Origin: Afipia sp. | GTDB taxonomy: Bacteria > Pseudomonadota > Alphaproteobacteria > Rhizobiales > Xanthobacteraceae | NCBI GenBank assembly: GCA_017308575.1 | Contig: JAFKEQ010000003.1 | Coordinates: 248,001-312,000, forward strand | DNA length: 64,000 nucleotides | Direction of reading: 5' to 3' | Shown: piece by piece, positions 35,121 to 43,588 of the stretch | Position numbering within the stretch: position 1 is the stretch's first letter | Layout of the letters: each line of letters opens with the position of its first letter | Translations under genes and position numbers: made by a program | Notes under the pieces: model-generated | Databases searched by the model: none | The model's input: only the letters and a program-made list of their open reading frames with translations | Told to the model about the DNA's origin: nothing

Positions 35121-36182
35121 TTATTCTGCCGCCTGCTTGGGCTTGGTCTGCTGTTGCTGCGACTGGACGACCGCAGGCGCGGGCCGCAGCTTCCGGCTTT
35201 GCTGCCAGGGCTGGATCACGCTGAGCCACAGTTCGCGAATGCCGAGGATCGTGATCGACGTGGCGAACGGGATCAGAAAATAGAGGATACGGAACACCAG
35301 CAGCGAGGCCAGCAGTTCTTCCTTGCCGAGCATCGGCAGGCCGATCAGCATGGCGGCGTCGAACACGCCGAGGCTGCCCGGTGCGTGGCTGGCGAATCCG
35401 AGCAGGGTCGCGAGGATGAAGACCACCGAGAGCGTGACGAAATCGAGATCGGGGTGCGACGGCGCGAGCAGGTACATCGCCATGGCGCAGAAGCCGAGAT
35501 CGACGACACCGATCAGGATCTGGAGGAACGTCAGCGGCGCGGACGGCAGAATGACTTTCCAGCCGTCCTTGCCGAGTTCGCGGCGTCCGTGGCCGGTCGC
35601 GATCCATGTCAGGTAAGCGGCGATGCCGACGAGCAGTCCCACGCCAATCAACTGATTGATAGTCTCGGGCAGAAGATCGATGGAGGCGGCGGCCGCCGGA
35701 TGCCATATCATTCCGATGCCGAGAACGAAGGTGTTGCCGAGCCAGAACGTCAGGCCGGAGATGAAGCAGATTTTCGCGACGTCGATCGCGGTCAGGCCCC
35801 AGTCCGAATAGATCCGGAAACGGATCGCGCCGCCGGTGAAGACCGTGGCGCCGATGTTGTGGCCGACCGTGTAGCTGGTGAAGCTCGAAAGCGCGGCGAT
35901 GCGATAGGGCACATGCATCTTGCCGATGGTTCGAAGCGCGAACAGGTCATAGAACGTGAGCGTGAAAAAGGCGCACATCACGCACAGCGCCGCCATGACG
36001 ATCTGGCCTTCGGATTTCTCGGCGAGCGCGGTCAAAACCACAGCCGTGTCCACGCCCTTGAGGGTGCGGAACAGATGCATGACGGCGATGGTCACGATCA
36101 AAAGGCTGGCGACGATGCCAACCTTTTTCCAGCCGATCTTTTCTCGAAAGACACGCCCCAGCGTGCTCAACACTTGTTGCAT
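35121..36182 (-). CDS. Lysylphosphatidylglycerol synthase TM-region (UPF0104) membrane protein
   Basis: 353 residues from ATG 36182, which has a strong GGGAGG site; the longer frame to 36239 lacks one. About eight hydrophobic segments, with FTSYTVGHNIGATVFTGGAIRFRIYS and SHAPGSLGVFDAAMLIGLP being the PF03706-type signatures. It corresponds to the flippase half of MprF with no aminoacyl-transfer domain. May move a modified lipid across the inner membrane. Confidence 0.87.
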   Translation of the reverse strand: MQQVLSTLGRVFREKIGWKKVGIVASLLIVTIAVMHLFRTLKGVDTAVVLTALAEKSEGQIVMAALCVMCAFFTLTFYDLFALRTIGKMHVPYRIAALSSFTSYTVGHNIGATVFTGGAIRFRIYSDWGLTAIDVAKICFISGLTFWLGNTFVLGIGMIWHPAAAASIDLLPETINQLIGVGLLVGIAAYLTWIATGHGRRELGKDGWKVILPSAPLTFLQILIGVVDLGFCAMAMYLLAPSHPDLDFVTLSVVFILATLLGFASHAPGSLGVFDAAMLIGLPMLGKEELLASLLVFRILYFLIPFATSITILGIRELWLSVIQPWQQSRKLRPAPAVVQSQQQQTKPKQAAE

Positions 36183-36476
36183 TCGTCCTCCCGGCAGGGC
36201 GCGATGTCTATAAAAGCCGATTGAGGCGACAGTGAGCAAGCGGCTGCTGCGGGACTCATACGCGAAATATTCCCGTTAGAAAATAGGGCGTTGTGCAGTG
36301 CCGAATGCCGTTTGTTGCAAGGATTCCCGCAATCTATCCGGTGTCATCTGTAGTTCATATTTGCCGGATGTCCTGCGGCCGGTGTCGCCTCCGGATATGG
36401 GAAACGGATGCGCCGTTTTGAAGGGGCAAGGCTGCTTCGCTCCTTCCCATGCGGCGCGGCAGGGTGGAAATTTTCA

Positions 36477-36501
36477 GGAACATCGACCGCTTGATGCGGT
36501 T
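36477..36501 (+). promoter_or_regulatory. Candidate EcfG-type general stress promoter
   Basis: GGAAC (36477-36481), 16-base spacer, GGTT (36498-36501) against the alphaproteobacterial EcfG consensus GGAAC-N16/17-CGTT, one mismatch. It lies 63 bases upstream of the YciF-family gene, a class often under EcfG. The rest of the gap from 36183 shows no gene. Confidence 0.45.
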
Positions 36502-36564
36502 ACGCCCTCGTCAACCGCAGCGCATGGCAGCCCTGCCATCGCGCCTTCCAATGAGGACGAGCCA

Positions 36565-37071
36565 ATGGGACTCTTTACAAAAGACATCAAGACCATGGAC
36601 GATCTGTTCGTGCATCAGCTTCAGGACATTTATTACGCCGAGAAGCAGCTCGTGAAAGCCATTCCGAAAATGGCGGAAAAGGCCAACGACAATCAGCTCA
36701 AGCAGGGCTTCCTGCATCATCTTGAACAGACCAAAGGCCATGTGGCCCGTCTCGAGCAGGTGTTTCAGATGCACGGTGTCGAGCCGAAGGCCGTCACCTG
36801 TCCGGCCATCGACGGCATCATCAAGGAGGCCGACGAGGTGACGGGCGAGGTCGAGGACAAGAAGGTTCTCGATGCAGCGCTGATCAATGCGGCGCAGGCG
36901 GTCGAACACTACGAGATCACCCGCTACGGCACGCTCGTCACCTGGGCGAAGGGCCTCGGACGTAACGATTGCGCGGCGGTGCTGCAGAAGACTCTCGACG
37001 AGGAAAAACAAACCGACGAGAAACTGACGCAACTGGCCGAAGGCGGGATCAATATGAAGGCCGCAAGCTAG
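36565..37071 (+). CDS. YciE/YciF (DUF892) ferritin-like stress protein
   Basis: 168 residues from ATG 36565, with GAGGA 7 bases upstream. KTMDDLFVHQLQDIYYAEKQLVKAIPKM and HLEQTKGHVARLEQVF give the Glu/His pattern of the di-iron four-helix bundle, repeated by VEHYEITRYGTL and LDEEKQTDEKL. Members are induced by general, osmotic or oxidative stress. Stands alone with its own terminator. Confidence 0.9.
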   Translation: MGLFTKDIKTMDDLFVHQLQDIYYAEKQLVKAIPKMAEKANDNQLKQGFLHHLEQTKGHVARLEQVFQMHGVEPKAVTCPAIDGIIKEADEVTGEVEDKKVLDAALINAAQAVEHYEITRYGTLVTWAKGLGRNDCAAVLQKTLDEEKQTDEKLTQLAEGGINMKAAS

Positions 37072-37094
37072 CTGTCGCCTGACGGCTCTGAGGC

Positions 37095-37124
37095 AAAACG
37101 CCGCGCCGTGGTGCGCGGCGTTTT
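37095..37124. terminator. Bidirectional terminator between convergent genes
   Basis: AAAACGCCGCGC-CGTG-GTGCGCGGCGTTTT: near-perfect stem with T-run on each side, between the YciF gene and the minus-strand membrane protein. Confidence 0.85.
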
Positions 37125-37132
37125 CGCGCCGG

Positions 37133-37567
37133 TCAGGCCTTGCGAAGGGCGAAATGCGCGCCGCAGAACGCCATCACCGCGCCAAGGCATAAGGCCGCGA
37201 CCGCCGCCAGCACGCCGGACATGGTCGGGACATGGCTCGGAGCCGAGGCCGCCTGTCCCGCCGCCATCAGCATGATGACGCCGAGCGCGATCAGGAACTG
37301 GCGCAGGCGATGCGGGATTTGCCCGGACACCGCGCTCTGCATCAGGGACGCCGTGGCATAACCCGAGATCAGCGCCACCGCTGCAACCAGCCACCAGGCC
37401 AGTGCCGCGCGGGCCGGGATCAATTCCGGCACGTCCGATCGCCACAGATCGCCGAGATTGAAGTCGAAACGCTGGATGATGATGTGGATGCCGAGCGCCA
37501 GCAGCACGCCGAACAGCATGGACCCTGCGAGAATGATGTGACGCGAGAAGGTGGCGGGCTTTGCCAT
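37133..37567 (-). CDS. Small membrane protein of unknown function (four TM helices)
   Basis: 144 residues from ATG 37567. Four hydrophobic segments (HIILAGSMLFGVLLALGIHII; LAWWLVAAVALISGYATASLM; LRQFLIALGVIMLMAAGQAA; MSGVLAAVAALCLGAVMAFCGAHFAL) alternate with short loops. No family recognised. It is divergent from the next gene with only about 110 bases between. Confidence 0.7.
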   Translation of the reverse strand: MAKPATFSRHIILAGSMLFGVLLALGIHIIIQRFDFNLGDLWRSDVPELIPARAALAWWLVAAVALISGYATASLMQSAVSGQIPHRLRQFLIALGVIMLMAAGQAASAPSHVPTMSGVLAAVAALCLGAVMAFCGAHFALRKA

Positions 37568-37680
37568 TGGGTATTTCGTCCGGATGCGGCGGGCTGCTAT
37601 GCTTGTAGAGTGAAGGCCGCATATTGCGCAAGCATGCCGGTATTCGCGTTGTCCGGTGAATGGGCCGGTTGAGGATTTCG

Positions 37681-38298
37681 ATGCTCTCACAGATGTTCAG
37701 CACCGGCCGCGCCAGCCGGGACGCGGTCACGGCAGCCGATGGCGTGCACTATGTCTTCAAGCCGTCTCTGGTCGGCGGTCCATCCCGGTTCGATCTGACG
37801 GAAGACGGTCTGTCCTGGCAGGTTCGCGGACGGAAGGGCGTCTGGCCGCTGGACAAGATCGCAGCCATCCGGCTGTCGTATCGGCCGGTGTCGATGCAGT
37901 CACGGCGATTTCGCGCGGACATCGAGGACACGCGCGGCGAGCGGATCACGCTTTTCTCCACGACATGGCACACGATAGCGCTGATGTCTCCGCAGGATGA
38001 CAGTTATCGTGCGTTCGTCGTTGAACTGCATCGCCGTCTGGCGGTGATCCGGAGCAAGGCTGTGCTGGTTGTCGGCATCAATCCGAAAATCTATCTGGCG
38101 GGAATGGCCGTGGTTTCTGTTGTCGGCATCGCGATGGCCGGTCTGCTGATCCGCGCGCTGCTCACGGGTCAGTTCACGGCCGCGCTGTTTCTGGTGGGCT
38201 TCGCCGCGCTGTTTGCCTGGCAGATCGGTGGTTTCATGCGTCGCAATCGCCCGCGCGCCTATACATTCGACGCCTTGCCGCAAGACCTTTTGCCCTAG
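37681..38298 (+). CDS. Membrane protein of unknown function
   Basis: 205 residues from ATG 37681 (GAGG upstream). Residues 1-125 look like a beta-rich soluble domain (YVFKPSLVGGPSRFDLTEDG, WPLDKIAAIRLSYRPVS), possibly PH-like; then two hydrophobic helices (YLAGMAVVSVVGIAMAGLLI; AALFLVGFAALFAWQIGGFM). No function is assigned. Its stop is close to the minus-strand universal stress protein. Confidence 0.75.
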   Translation: MLSQMFSTGRASRDAVTAADGVHYVFKPSLVGGPSRFDLTEDGLSWQVRGRKGVWPLDKIAAIRLSYRPVSMQSRRFRADIEDTRGERITLFSTTWHTIALMSPQDDSYRAFVVELHRRLAVIRSKAVLVVGINPKIYLAGMAVVSVVGIAMAGLLIRALLTGQFTAALFLVGFAALFAWQIGGFMRRNRPRAYTFDALPQDLLP

Positions 38299-38720
38299 TG
38301 GCGCACCACCAGCACCGAGCATTTCGCGTAGCGCACCACGTGTCCCGCGTTGGACCCGAGAAAGTAACTCTGCATCGACGGCCGGTGCGAAGTCATTACG
38401 ATCAGGTCTGCGCCGACCGCTGCGGCTTCCTCCAGCACCTCGTGATAGATGCCGCCTTGGCGCACGATCACCGAAATACGATCGGCCGGAATGCCGGATT
38501 CCCGCGCGACGATGGCCAGCGCTTCTTCGGATGATTGCCGTTGCTGCATCTCGAAATCCGGCGGGACATATTCCGCCAGCATCACCGGCGTGATCGGCAT
38601 CACGTTGACCAGCCGCACGGTGCCGCCGGACGTTTTCGATAATGAAGCTGCGGTCTCGATGGCGGGCTTTGCGAGGTCGGTATCGGCAAGGTCGATAGGC
38701 ACGAGAATGGACTGAAACAT
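38295..38720 (-). CDS. Universal stress protein (UspA family)
   Basis: 141 residues from ATG 38720 (GGAG upstream); a longer open frame to 38876 overlaps the next gene and is unlike the family. SILVPIDLADTD at the start and LGSNAGHVVRYAKCSVLVVRH at the end supply the Gx2Gx9G-type ATP-binding loop. Cytoplasmic stress adaptor. Follows a histidine phosphatase on the same strand. Confidence 0.9.
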   Translation of the reverse strand: MFQSILVPIDLADTDLAKPAIETAASLSKTSGGTVRLVNVMPITPVMLAEYVPPDFEMQQRQSSEEALAIVARESGIPADRISVIVRQGGIYHEVLEEAAAVGADLIVMTSHRPSMQSYFLGSNAGHVVRYAKCSVLVVRH

Positions 38721-38791
38721 CGGCTTCTCCGATCGATCCGGAACTTCATCCACTCTGCACGATGAACGATCACGGGCAGGAAGCAAGAGCG

Positions 38792-39325
38792 CTAGTCGCC
38801 GCCGGCGTCTTCGCGCAGCAGTTTCGGGCTTGCGAAACGTTCCAGCCGTCCGCTGCGGAAGCCCACGCTGTCCCATTCGTCGGTTGCGAAATCGATGACC
38901 GCGACACCGGACGTCGGAAGATTGGCGTCCAGCGCGCGGCGGCCCGCGGGGTCTCCGCCTGCAATCAGAGCCAGCGCCAGTTCATGCAGGCCCGGATTGT
39001 GCGCGATGATCAGCAGGCGCTGCGGATCTTCCACGGCCATGCCGTGGATGATGTGCATCAGTTCCGATGGGTCGGCGCCGTAGAGTTCGCTCAGGTGCTG
39101 GACACGCGTGGACGGAAGGGAGGGACGGACCAGTTCCCAGGTCTCCCGCGTTCGGGTTGCCGTCGATATCAACGCGAGATCGGGGCGATAATCGTGACGA
39201 GCGAGCCATTGCCCGATCTCCGCGCCGTCGCGCTTGCCGCGCTCGTCGAGACGGCGGTCCTGATCACGCCCCGAAGGCGCATCCCGCTCGGTCTTGGCAT
39301 GGCGCAGCAGAATTAGACGACGCAT
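38792..39325 (-). CDS. SixA-type histidine phosphatase
   Basis: 177 residues. LLRHAKTERD carries the catalytic RH motif of the histidine phosphatase superfamily, GRDQDRRLDERGKRDG is the SixA-like loop, and LIIAHNPGLHELA has the second catalytic His. SixA in E. coli dephosphorylates Hpt or PtsH-type phosphohistidines; a link with the Hpt protein at 29032 is possible but unsupported. Divergent from the FAD enzyme, 122 bases apart. Confidence 0.87.
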   Translation of the reverse strand: MRRLILLRHAKTERDAPSGRDQDRRLDERGKRDGAEIGQWLARHDYRPDLALISTATRTRETWELVRPSLPSTRVQHLSELYGADPSELMHIIHGMAVEDPQRLLIIAHNPGLHELALALIAGGDPAGRRALDANLPTSGVAVIDFATDEWDSVGFRSGRLERFASPKLLREDAGGD

Positions 39326-39446
39326 TTTGCGATCTCGTTTCGGTGGACGTTTCCATGTCGCACATTAGGGCATCGCGCAAAATAGTGTACAAGTTTGCGA
39401 AGGCCAAAAACCTGAGCCTTGCGACCGGTCACTTTCGGAATTGAGA

Positions 39447-40856
39447 ATGGATGAGTCCTCTCTGGATGCGGCCCGGCCGCGACTGACATTCGATCTGGAT
39501 GTGGATGTCTGCGTGATCGGCGGCGGCCTTGCCGGTCTCACCGCAGCGCGGGAAGCCGCACGGCTTGGCGCAAGTGTCGTCGTGCTCGAAGGCCGCAGCA
39601 TCGGATGGAATGCATCGGGACATAACCTCGGCACGGTCATGCCCGGCTACGGCGTCTCGGTATCCAGCCTGATCGAACGTGTCGGGTTTGAAGATGCGCG
39701 CTCGCTTTGGCGGCTCTCGATGGAGGGCGCTGATTATGTCCGGGCCGCCGTCGCCGACAATGCCCAGCCCGGCAAGCCCATGGCGGATATGGCGCTGACG
39801 GAGGGCGCGCTTGAAGTCTCGAAAATCGAGGCGGGAGATGAACTCATCAGCCGCCTGCAGACGTTCGGAGAAGATTTCGGCACCGATGTCGAAGGCTGGC
39901 AGGCCGATCGCGTGCGCGAGACGCTGAAGACCGACCGCTATTTCCATGCGATCCATTTTCCCAAAGCCTTCCAGATCGACGGGCGACGATATGTCCATGG
40001 TCTTGCGGCGCTGGCGGAACAGGCGGGCGTGCGGATTTTCGAGGATACGCCCGTGGTCAGCATCGATCCGGCCGGTGTCCGCAAGCGTGTCGCGACGCCG
40101 TCCGCGAAACTGCGCTGCTCGCAGATTGTGCTCGCGGGCAACGCGCATCTCGGCGCGCCGGGCCGCCGCCTGACCTCGACGTTGCTGCCGACCTGGCGCT
40201 ACGCGGCGCTGACCGAACCGCTCGGCGAGCGGCTCGCGGCGGCGATCACGTTCCGCGGCTCCGTCACCGATACCCATGACATCGATCACTTCCGCATCGT
40301 GGATGGCGACCGTCTGCTGTGGTCGAGCTTTGAGACGACATGGGCGGGCGATCCGCGGCGTTATGCCAGGCGCATTCAGAGCCGCATCGCCACGATCTTT
40401 CCGGCGCTCGCGCCGGTTGCGATCGCGGATGCATGGAGCGGCATGTTCGGGCAGACGGTGCACGGCATGCCGCAGATCGGTGAATTGCAGCCCGGCCTCT
40501 GGGTGCTCAGCGGTTTGGGCCGGCAGGGTTTGAACACCACCGCGACGGGCGGCGTGCTGGTGGCGCGGGGCATCCAGCAGGGCGACGATCGCTGGCGGTT
40601 GTTCTCTCCGTTTGAACTGGTCTGGGCCGGCGGCTCGGCGGGGCGGGTTGCCGGGCAGGTGGTCAGTGCGTGGTCGCGGGGAAGTTCGGCTGCGGCCGGA
40701 GCGCTGTCGCGGTTTCGCGAGCGGGCGCGGGGGCGCGAACTGGCGCGGGAGCGTGCGCGGGAAACCCGCATGGCGGCCGCGCAGGCGAGGGCGACCGGAC
40801 AGCGTCCGGCCATGCCGCGCCGCGAGGACAATAGCGGTTCGGCTGGCAGCACTTGA
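39447..40856 (+). CDS. FAD-dependent oxidoreductase of the DAO (glycine oxidase/PuuB) family
   Basis: 469 residues from ATG 39447; a TTG at 39441 is alternative. FAD fold VCVIGGGLAGLTAAREAARLGASVVVLE, then SIGWNASGHNLGTV like PuuB-type gamma-glutamylputrescine oxidases, and GLGRQGLNTTATGGVLVARGI at the end. The C-terminal about 70 residues are Arg/Ala-rich and low-complexity, unlike the family. Likely amine or amino acid oxidation; the substrate is unknown. Confidence 0.82.
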   Translation: MDESSLDAARPRLTFDLDVDVCVIGGGLAGLTAAREAARLGASVVVLEGRSIGWNASGHNLGTVMPGYGVSVSSLIERVGFEDARSLWRLSMEGADYVRAAVADNAQPGKPMADMALTEGALEVSKIEAGDELISRLQTFGEDFGTDVEGWQADRVRETLKTDRYFHAIHFPKAFQIDGRRYVHGLAALAEQAGVRIFEDTPVVSIDPAGVRKRVATPSAKLRCSQIVLAGNAHLGAPGRRLTSTLLPTWRYAALTEPLGERLAAAITFRGSVTDTHDIDHFRIVDGDRLLWSSFETTWAGDPRRYARRIQSRIATIFPALAPVAIADAWSGMFGQTVHGMPQIGELQPGLWVLSGLGRQGLNTTATGGVLVARGIQQGDDRWRLFSPFELVWAGGSAGRVAGQVVSAWSRGSSAAAGALSRFRERARGRELARERARETRMAAAQARATGQRPAMPRREDNSGSAGST

Positions 40857-40893
40857 AATAAGTTCCGCGCCGCGGGGTTCGTTATGGCGTGAG

Positions 40894-40915
40894 CGTTTTC
40901 GATATCGCGAAAACG
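40894..40915. promoter_or_regulatory. Inverted repeat upstream of msrB
   Basis: CGTTTTCG-N6-CGAAAACG perfect 8-base arms, 95 bases before the msrB start and 38 after the FAD-enzyme stop. Could be an operator or part of a dispersed repeat; no T-run, so not a typical terminator. Confidence 0.45.
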
Positions 40916-41010
40916 TGAGCCGCCAACCGGATGGTTCCTGTAACGTTTTGCGAATGGGATCGTAGATCGTGATGGACAGCCTGTTTCCCGACTTGCACGG
41001 AGCTTTGACC

Positions 41011-41529
41011 ATGATCGACCGCCGCGTTCTGCTTGCCTCCGCCACGACGCTCGCTGCGTTTTCAGCCTTTCGTTGGCTCGGCTTCGGTGGCGGTGCCAAG
41101 GCCGCCGAAACAGCCAAGGTTGAGAAATTCGAGATCGAGAAGACGCCGGAAGCGTGGAAAAAGCAGCTTTCGCCCGCACAGTATAATGTGCTGCGCGAAG
41201 CGGGGACCGAGCGGCCGTTCTCCAGCCCGTTGAACAAGGAAAAGCGCAAGGGCACGTTCGCCTGCGCCGGCTGCGACCTGCCGCTGTTTGCTTCCGAAAC
41301 GAAGTTCGAGAGCGGCACCGGCTGGCCGAGCTTCTATCAGGCGCTGCCGAATGCGATCCTGGAGAAGCAGGACACCACCTTCATGATGGTTCGCACCGAG
41401 ACGCTCTGCCGCCGCTGCGGCGGCCATCTCGGCCACGTTTTCGACGACGGGCCGAAGCCGACGGGCCTGCGCTATTGCATGAACGGGCTCGCGCTGTCGT
41501 TCAAGGCGGCTGACGGTTCGACGACCTGA
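41011..41529 (+). CDS. msrB: Peptide-methionine (R)-S-oxide reductase with Tat-like signal
   Basis: 172 residues from ATG 41011 (GGAG upstream); ATG 40972 also open. Start MIDRRVLLASATTLAAFSAF is a twin-arginine-like export signal. The MsrB domain has Zn ligands in CAGC and CRRC, FESGTGWPSF, GHLGHVFDDGP and the catalytic Cys in RYCMNG. Repairs oxidised methionine, here probably in the periplasm. Ends with its own terminator before the flagellar island. Confidence 0.9.
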   Translation: MIDRRVLLASATTLAAFSAFRWLGFGGGAKAAETAKVEKFEIEKTPEAWKKQLSPAQYNVLREAGTERPFSSPLNKEKRKGTFACAGCDLPLFASETKFESGTGWPSFYQALPNAILEKQDTTFMMVRTETLCRRCGGHLGHVFDDGPKPTGLRYCMNGLALSFKAADGSTT

Positions 41530-41563
41530 TTGGCGCGGCAATTCTTGCCCGCTAGGCAACTGT

Positions 41564-41590
41564 GCCCCGGTCATTCGACCGGGGCTTTTT
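41564..41590 (+). terminator. Terminator after msrB
   Basis: GCCCCGG-TCATTCGA-CCGGGGC followed by TTTTTG. Separates msrB transcription from the flgE promoter 35 bases further on. Confidence 0.85.
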
Positions 41591-41623
41591 GTTTAACCAT
41601 ATGATTTTTCTTGGAGAATTATC

Positions 41624-41639
41624 TGGCACGGACCTTGCG
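41624..41639 (+). promoter_or_regulatory. Sigma-54 promoter of flgE
   Basis: TGGCACGGACCTTGCG matches the -24/-12 consensus TGGCACG-N4-TTGC(A/T) at every key base, with GG-N10-GC spacing. Located 74 bases upstream of the flgE start codon. Confidence 0.88.
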
Positions 41640-41712
41640 ATCCCTTCTTTCGAGCTGGCCATGCGTATGAACATCCCGGTGGGCCGCCCGGATCGAAGTT
41701 GGAGAAATTGTA

Positions 41713-43536
41713 ATGGGTCTCTTTGGCGCTCTCACCACGTCCGTCGCGGGCCTTCGCGCGCAGTCCTATGCGCTGGAAAACATCTCCGGCAACATCGCGA
41801 ACTCGCAGACCACCGCTTTCAAGCGCATCGACACCAGCTTCCTCGATCTCATTCCCGACACCGGCAACAACAACCAGCTTGCCGGCAGCGTGGCCACCGC
41901 ATCGCGTGAAACCAACACCGTGCAGGGCGACGTGCAGAAGGCCGCCGTGTCCACCTACATGGCGATCAGCGGCGACGGCTTCTTCGTGGTGCAGCAGCCG
42001 GGCGGATTCACCGACGGCAACCCGGTTTTCAACGGCGTGAACAACTACACTCGCCGCGGCGACTTCACGCTCGACAAGAACGGCTATCTCGTGAACGGCG
42101 CCGGCTACTATCTCGAAGGCATTCCGATCGATCCGACCACCGGCAACGTCACCGGCAGCAATCCGCAGGTTCTGAAATTCGGCAGCGACTTCCTGCCCGC
42201 GCAGCCCACCAGCACCGTGACCTATCACGCCAACCTCGCGCAGTATCCGCTCACCACCAAGCACGACACCTCCGTGCCTGGTTCGGAACTGCTCAATGTG
42301 GGTGACTTCACCGTCAACCCGAGCACGGTCGGCACGCCGCCGCTGCCTTACATGGACAACATGGGCAGCGGCTCGTCGGTCAACAGCGCGCTGGTCACGG
42401 CGACCAAGATCACCGGTGCGACCACGCTGTCAGGCGCCGCCGATACCGACTCGATCGCGGCCAGTTTCGCGGTCGGCGACACCATCACCGTGAACGGTGT
42501 GGACATCACCTTCACCGATGCATCGACGGCGCTGCCGCCCGGCGCGGACGATGGAACGCATATTCCGATCGACGCCACCGTCGATCAGTTGCTCGACAAG
42601 ATCGATGGATTGAGCGGCAACTCCTCGCTGTCCTCGACAGTCAGCAACGGCGCGGTGCAGTTGCATACCGGTATCGCAAATAACCTCGTGGTCAGTTCGA
42701 GCAATGCGACGGCTTTCGCGGCTCTCGGATTCTCGGGGACCACCACGGTGAACCGGCTCGGCGGCGGCCCTGCGGGCTCCGGCGTGGTGATCGGCTCCGA
42801 CGCGGCGACCTTCATTTCGGAATCGATCGCCGGCGGCGCCACCACCGGTTACGACGTCTCGGGTTCGCCCGTCAGCATCCAGTTCCGTTGGGCGAAGATG
42901 GACTCCTCGTCCCTCGGCGCGGGACATACCGACAAGTGGAATCTGTTCTATCAGGTCGATCCGAACGCCACGGGCGGCGCGACCGCGTGGCAGAACGTCG
43001 GCACCGACTTCACCTTTAGCGCCAACGGCCAGCTCACGCCGGCCATCGCCTCGGTCACGCTCAACACGCCCACGATCAGCGGAATTACGCTCAACAACAT
43101 CACCGTCAATTTCGGCGTGAGCGGCCTGACCTCGTTTGCCGATGCGAACGGTAACGCGCAGGTCAATGATATTCACCAGGACGGTTTCCCGGCCGGTTCG
43201 CTGCAGACCGTTTCGATCGGCGACAATGGCCGCGTCATCGGCAACTACTCGAACGGCCGCAACATCGACCTCGCGCAGATCGTGCTGGCGACGTTCAATG
43301 GCTCGAACTTCCTCAAGCGCATCGACGGCGGCGCGTTCGAGGAGACCGATCAATCCGGCTCGGCCGTGTTCGGCAAGGGCGGCACCATCACCGGCTCGGC
43401 GCTCGAAGGATCAAACAGCGACATCGCGGACGAATTCACCAAGCTGATCGTCACGCAGCAGGCCTATTCGGCGAACACCAAGGTCATCACCACCGCGAAC
43501 CAGATGGCGCAGGATCTGCTCAACGTACTCCGGTAA
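41713..43536 (+). CDS. flgE: Flagellar hook protein FlgE
   Basis: 607 residues, long for FlgE but normal for Bradyrhizobiaceae. N-terminus GLFGALTTSVAGLRAQSYALENISGNIANSQTTAFK and C-terminus FTKLIVTQQAYSANTKVITTANQM are the rod/hook family heptad ends; the middle is a long variable Ser/Thr/Gly-rich domain. Forms the universal joint. First gene after the sigma-54 promoter and followed 52 bases later by flgK. Confidence 0.95.
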   Translation: MGLFGALTTSVAGLRAQSYALENISGNIANSQTTAFKRIDTSFLDLIPDTGNNNQLAGSVATASRETNTVQGDVQKAAVSTYMAISGDGFFVVQQPGGFTDGNPVFNGVNNYTRRGDFTLDKNGYLVNGAGYYLEGIPIDPTTGNVTGSNPQVLKFGSDFLPAQPTSTVTYHANLAQYPLTTKHDTSVPGSELLNVGDFTVNPSTVGTPPLPYMDNMGSGSSVNSALVTATKITGATTLSGAADTDSIAASFAVGDTITVNGVDITFTDASTALPPGADDGTHIPIDATVDQLLDKIDGLSGNSSLSSTVSNGAVQLHTGIANNLVVSSSNATAFAALGFSGTTTVNRLGGGPAGSGVVIGSDAATFISESIAGGATTGYDVSGSPVSIQFRWAKMDSSSLGAGHTDKWNLFYQVDPNATGGATAWQNVGTDFTFSANGQLTPAIASVTLNTPTISGITLNNITVNFGVSGLTSFADANGNAQVNDIHQDGFPAGSLQTVSIGDNGRVIGNYSNGRNIDLAQIVLATFNGSNFLKRIDGGAFEETDQSGSAVFGKGGTITGSALEGSNSDIADEFTKLIVTQQAYSANTKVITTANQMAQDLLNVLR

Positions 43537-43588
43537 TTCGGCGGGCAGTCGCGCGTCGCATGATCTGACTTGAGATGGACAGTATGTC

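Noticed and set aside
39429..41318. 629-residue minus-strand frame over the FAD enzyme and msrB
   Set aside because: Spans two well-supported genes and an intergenic palindrome, no motif.
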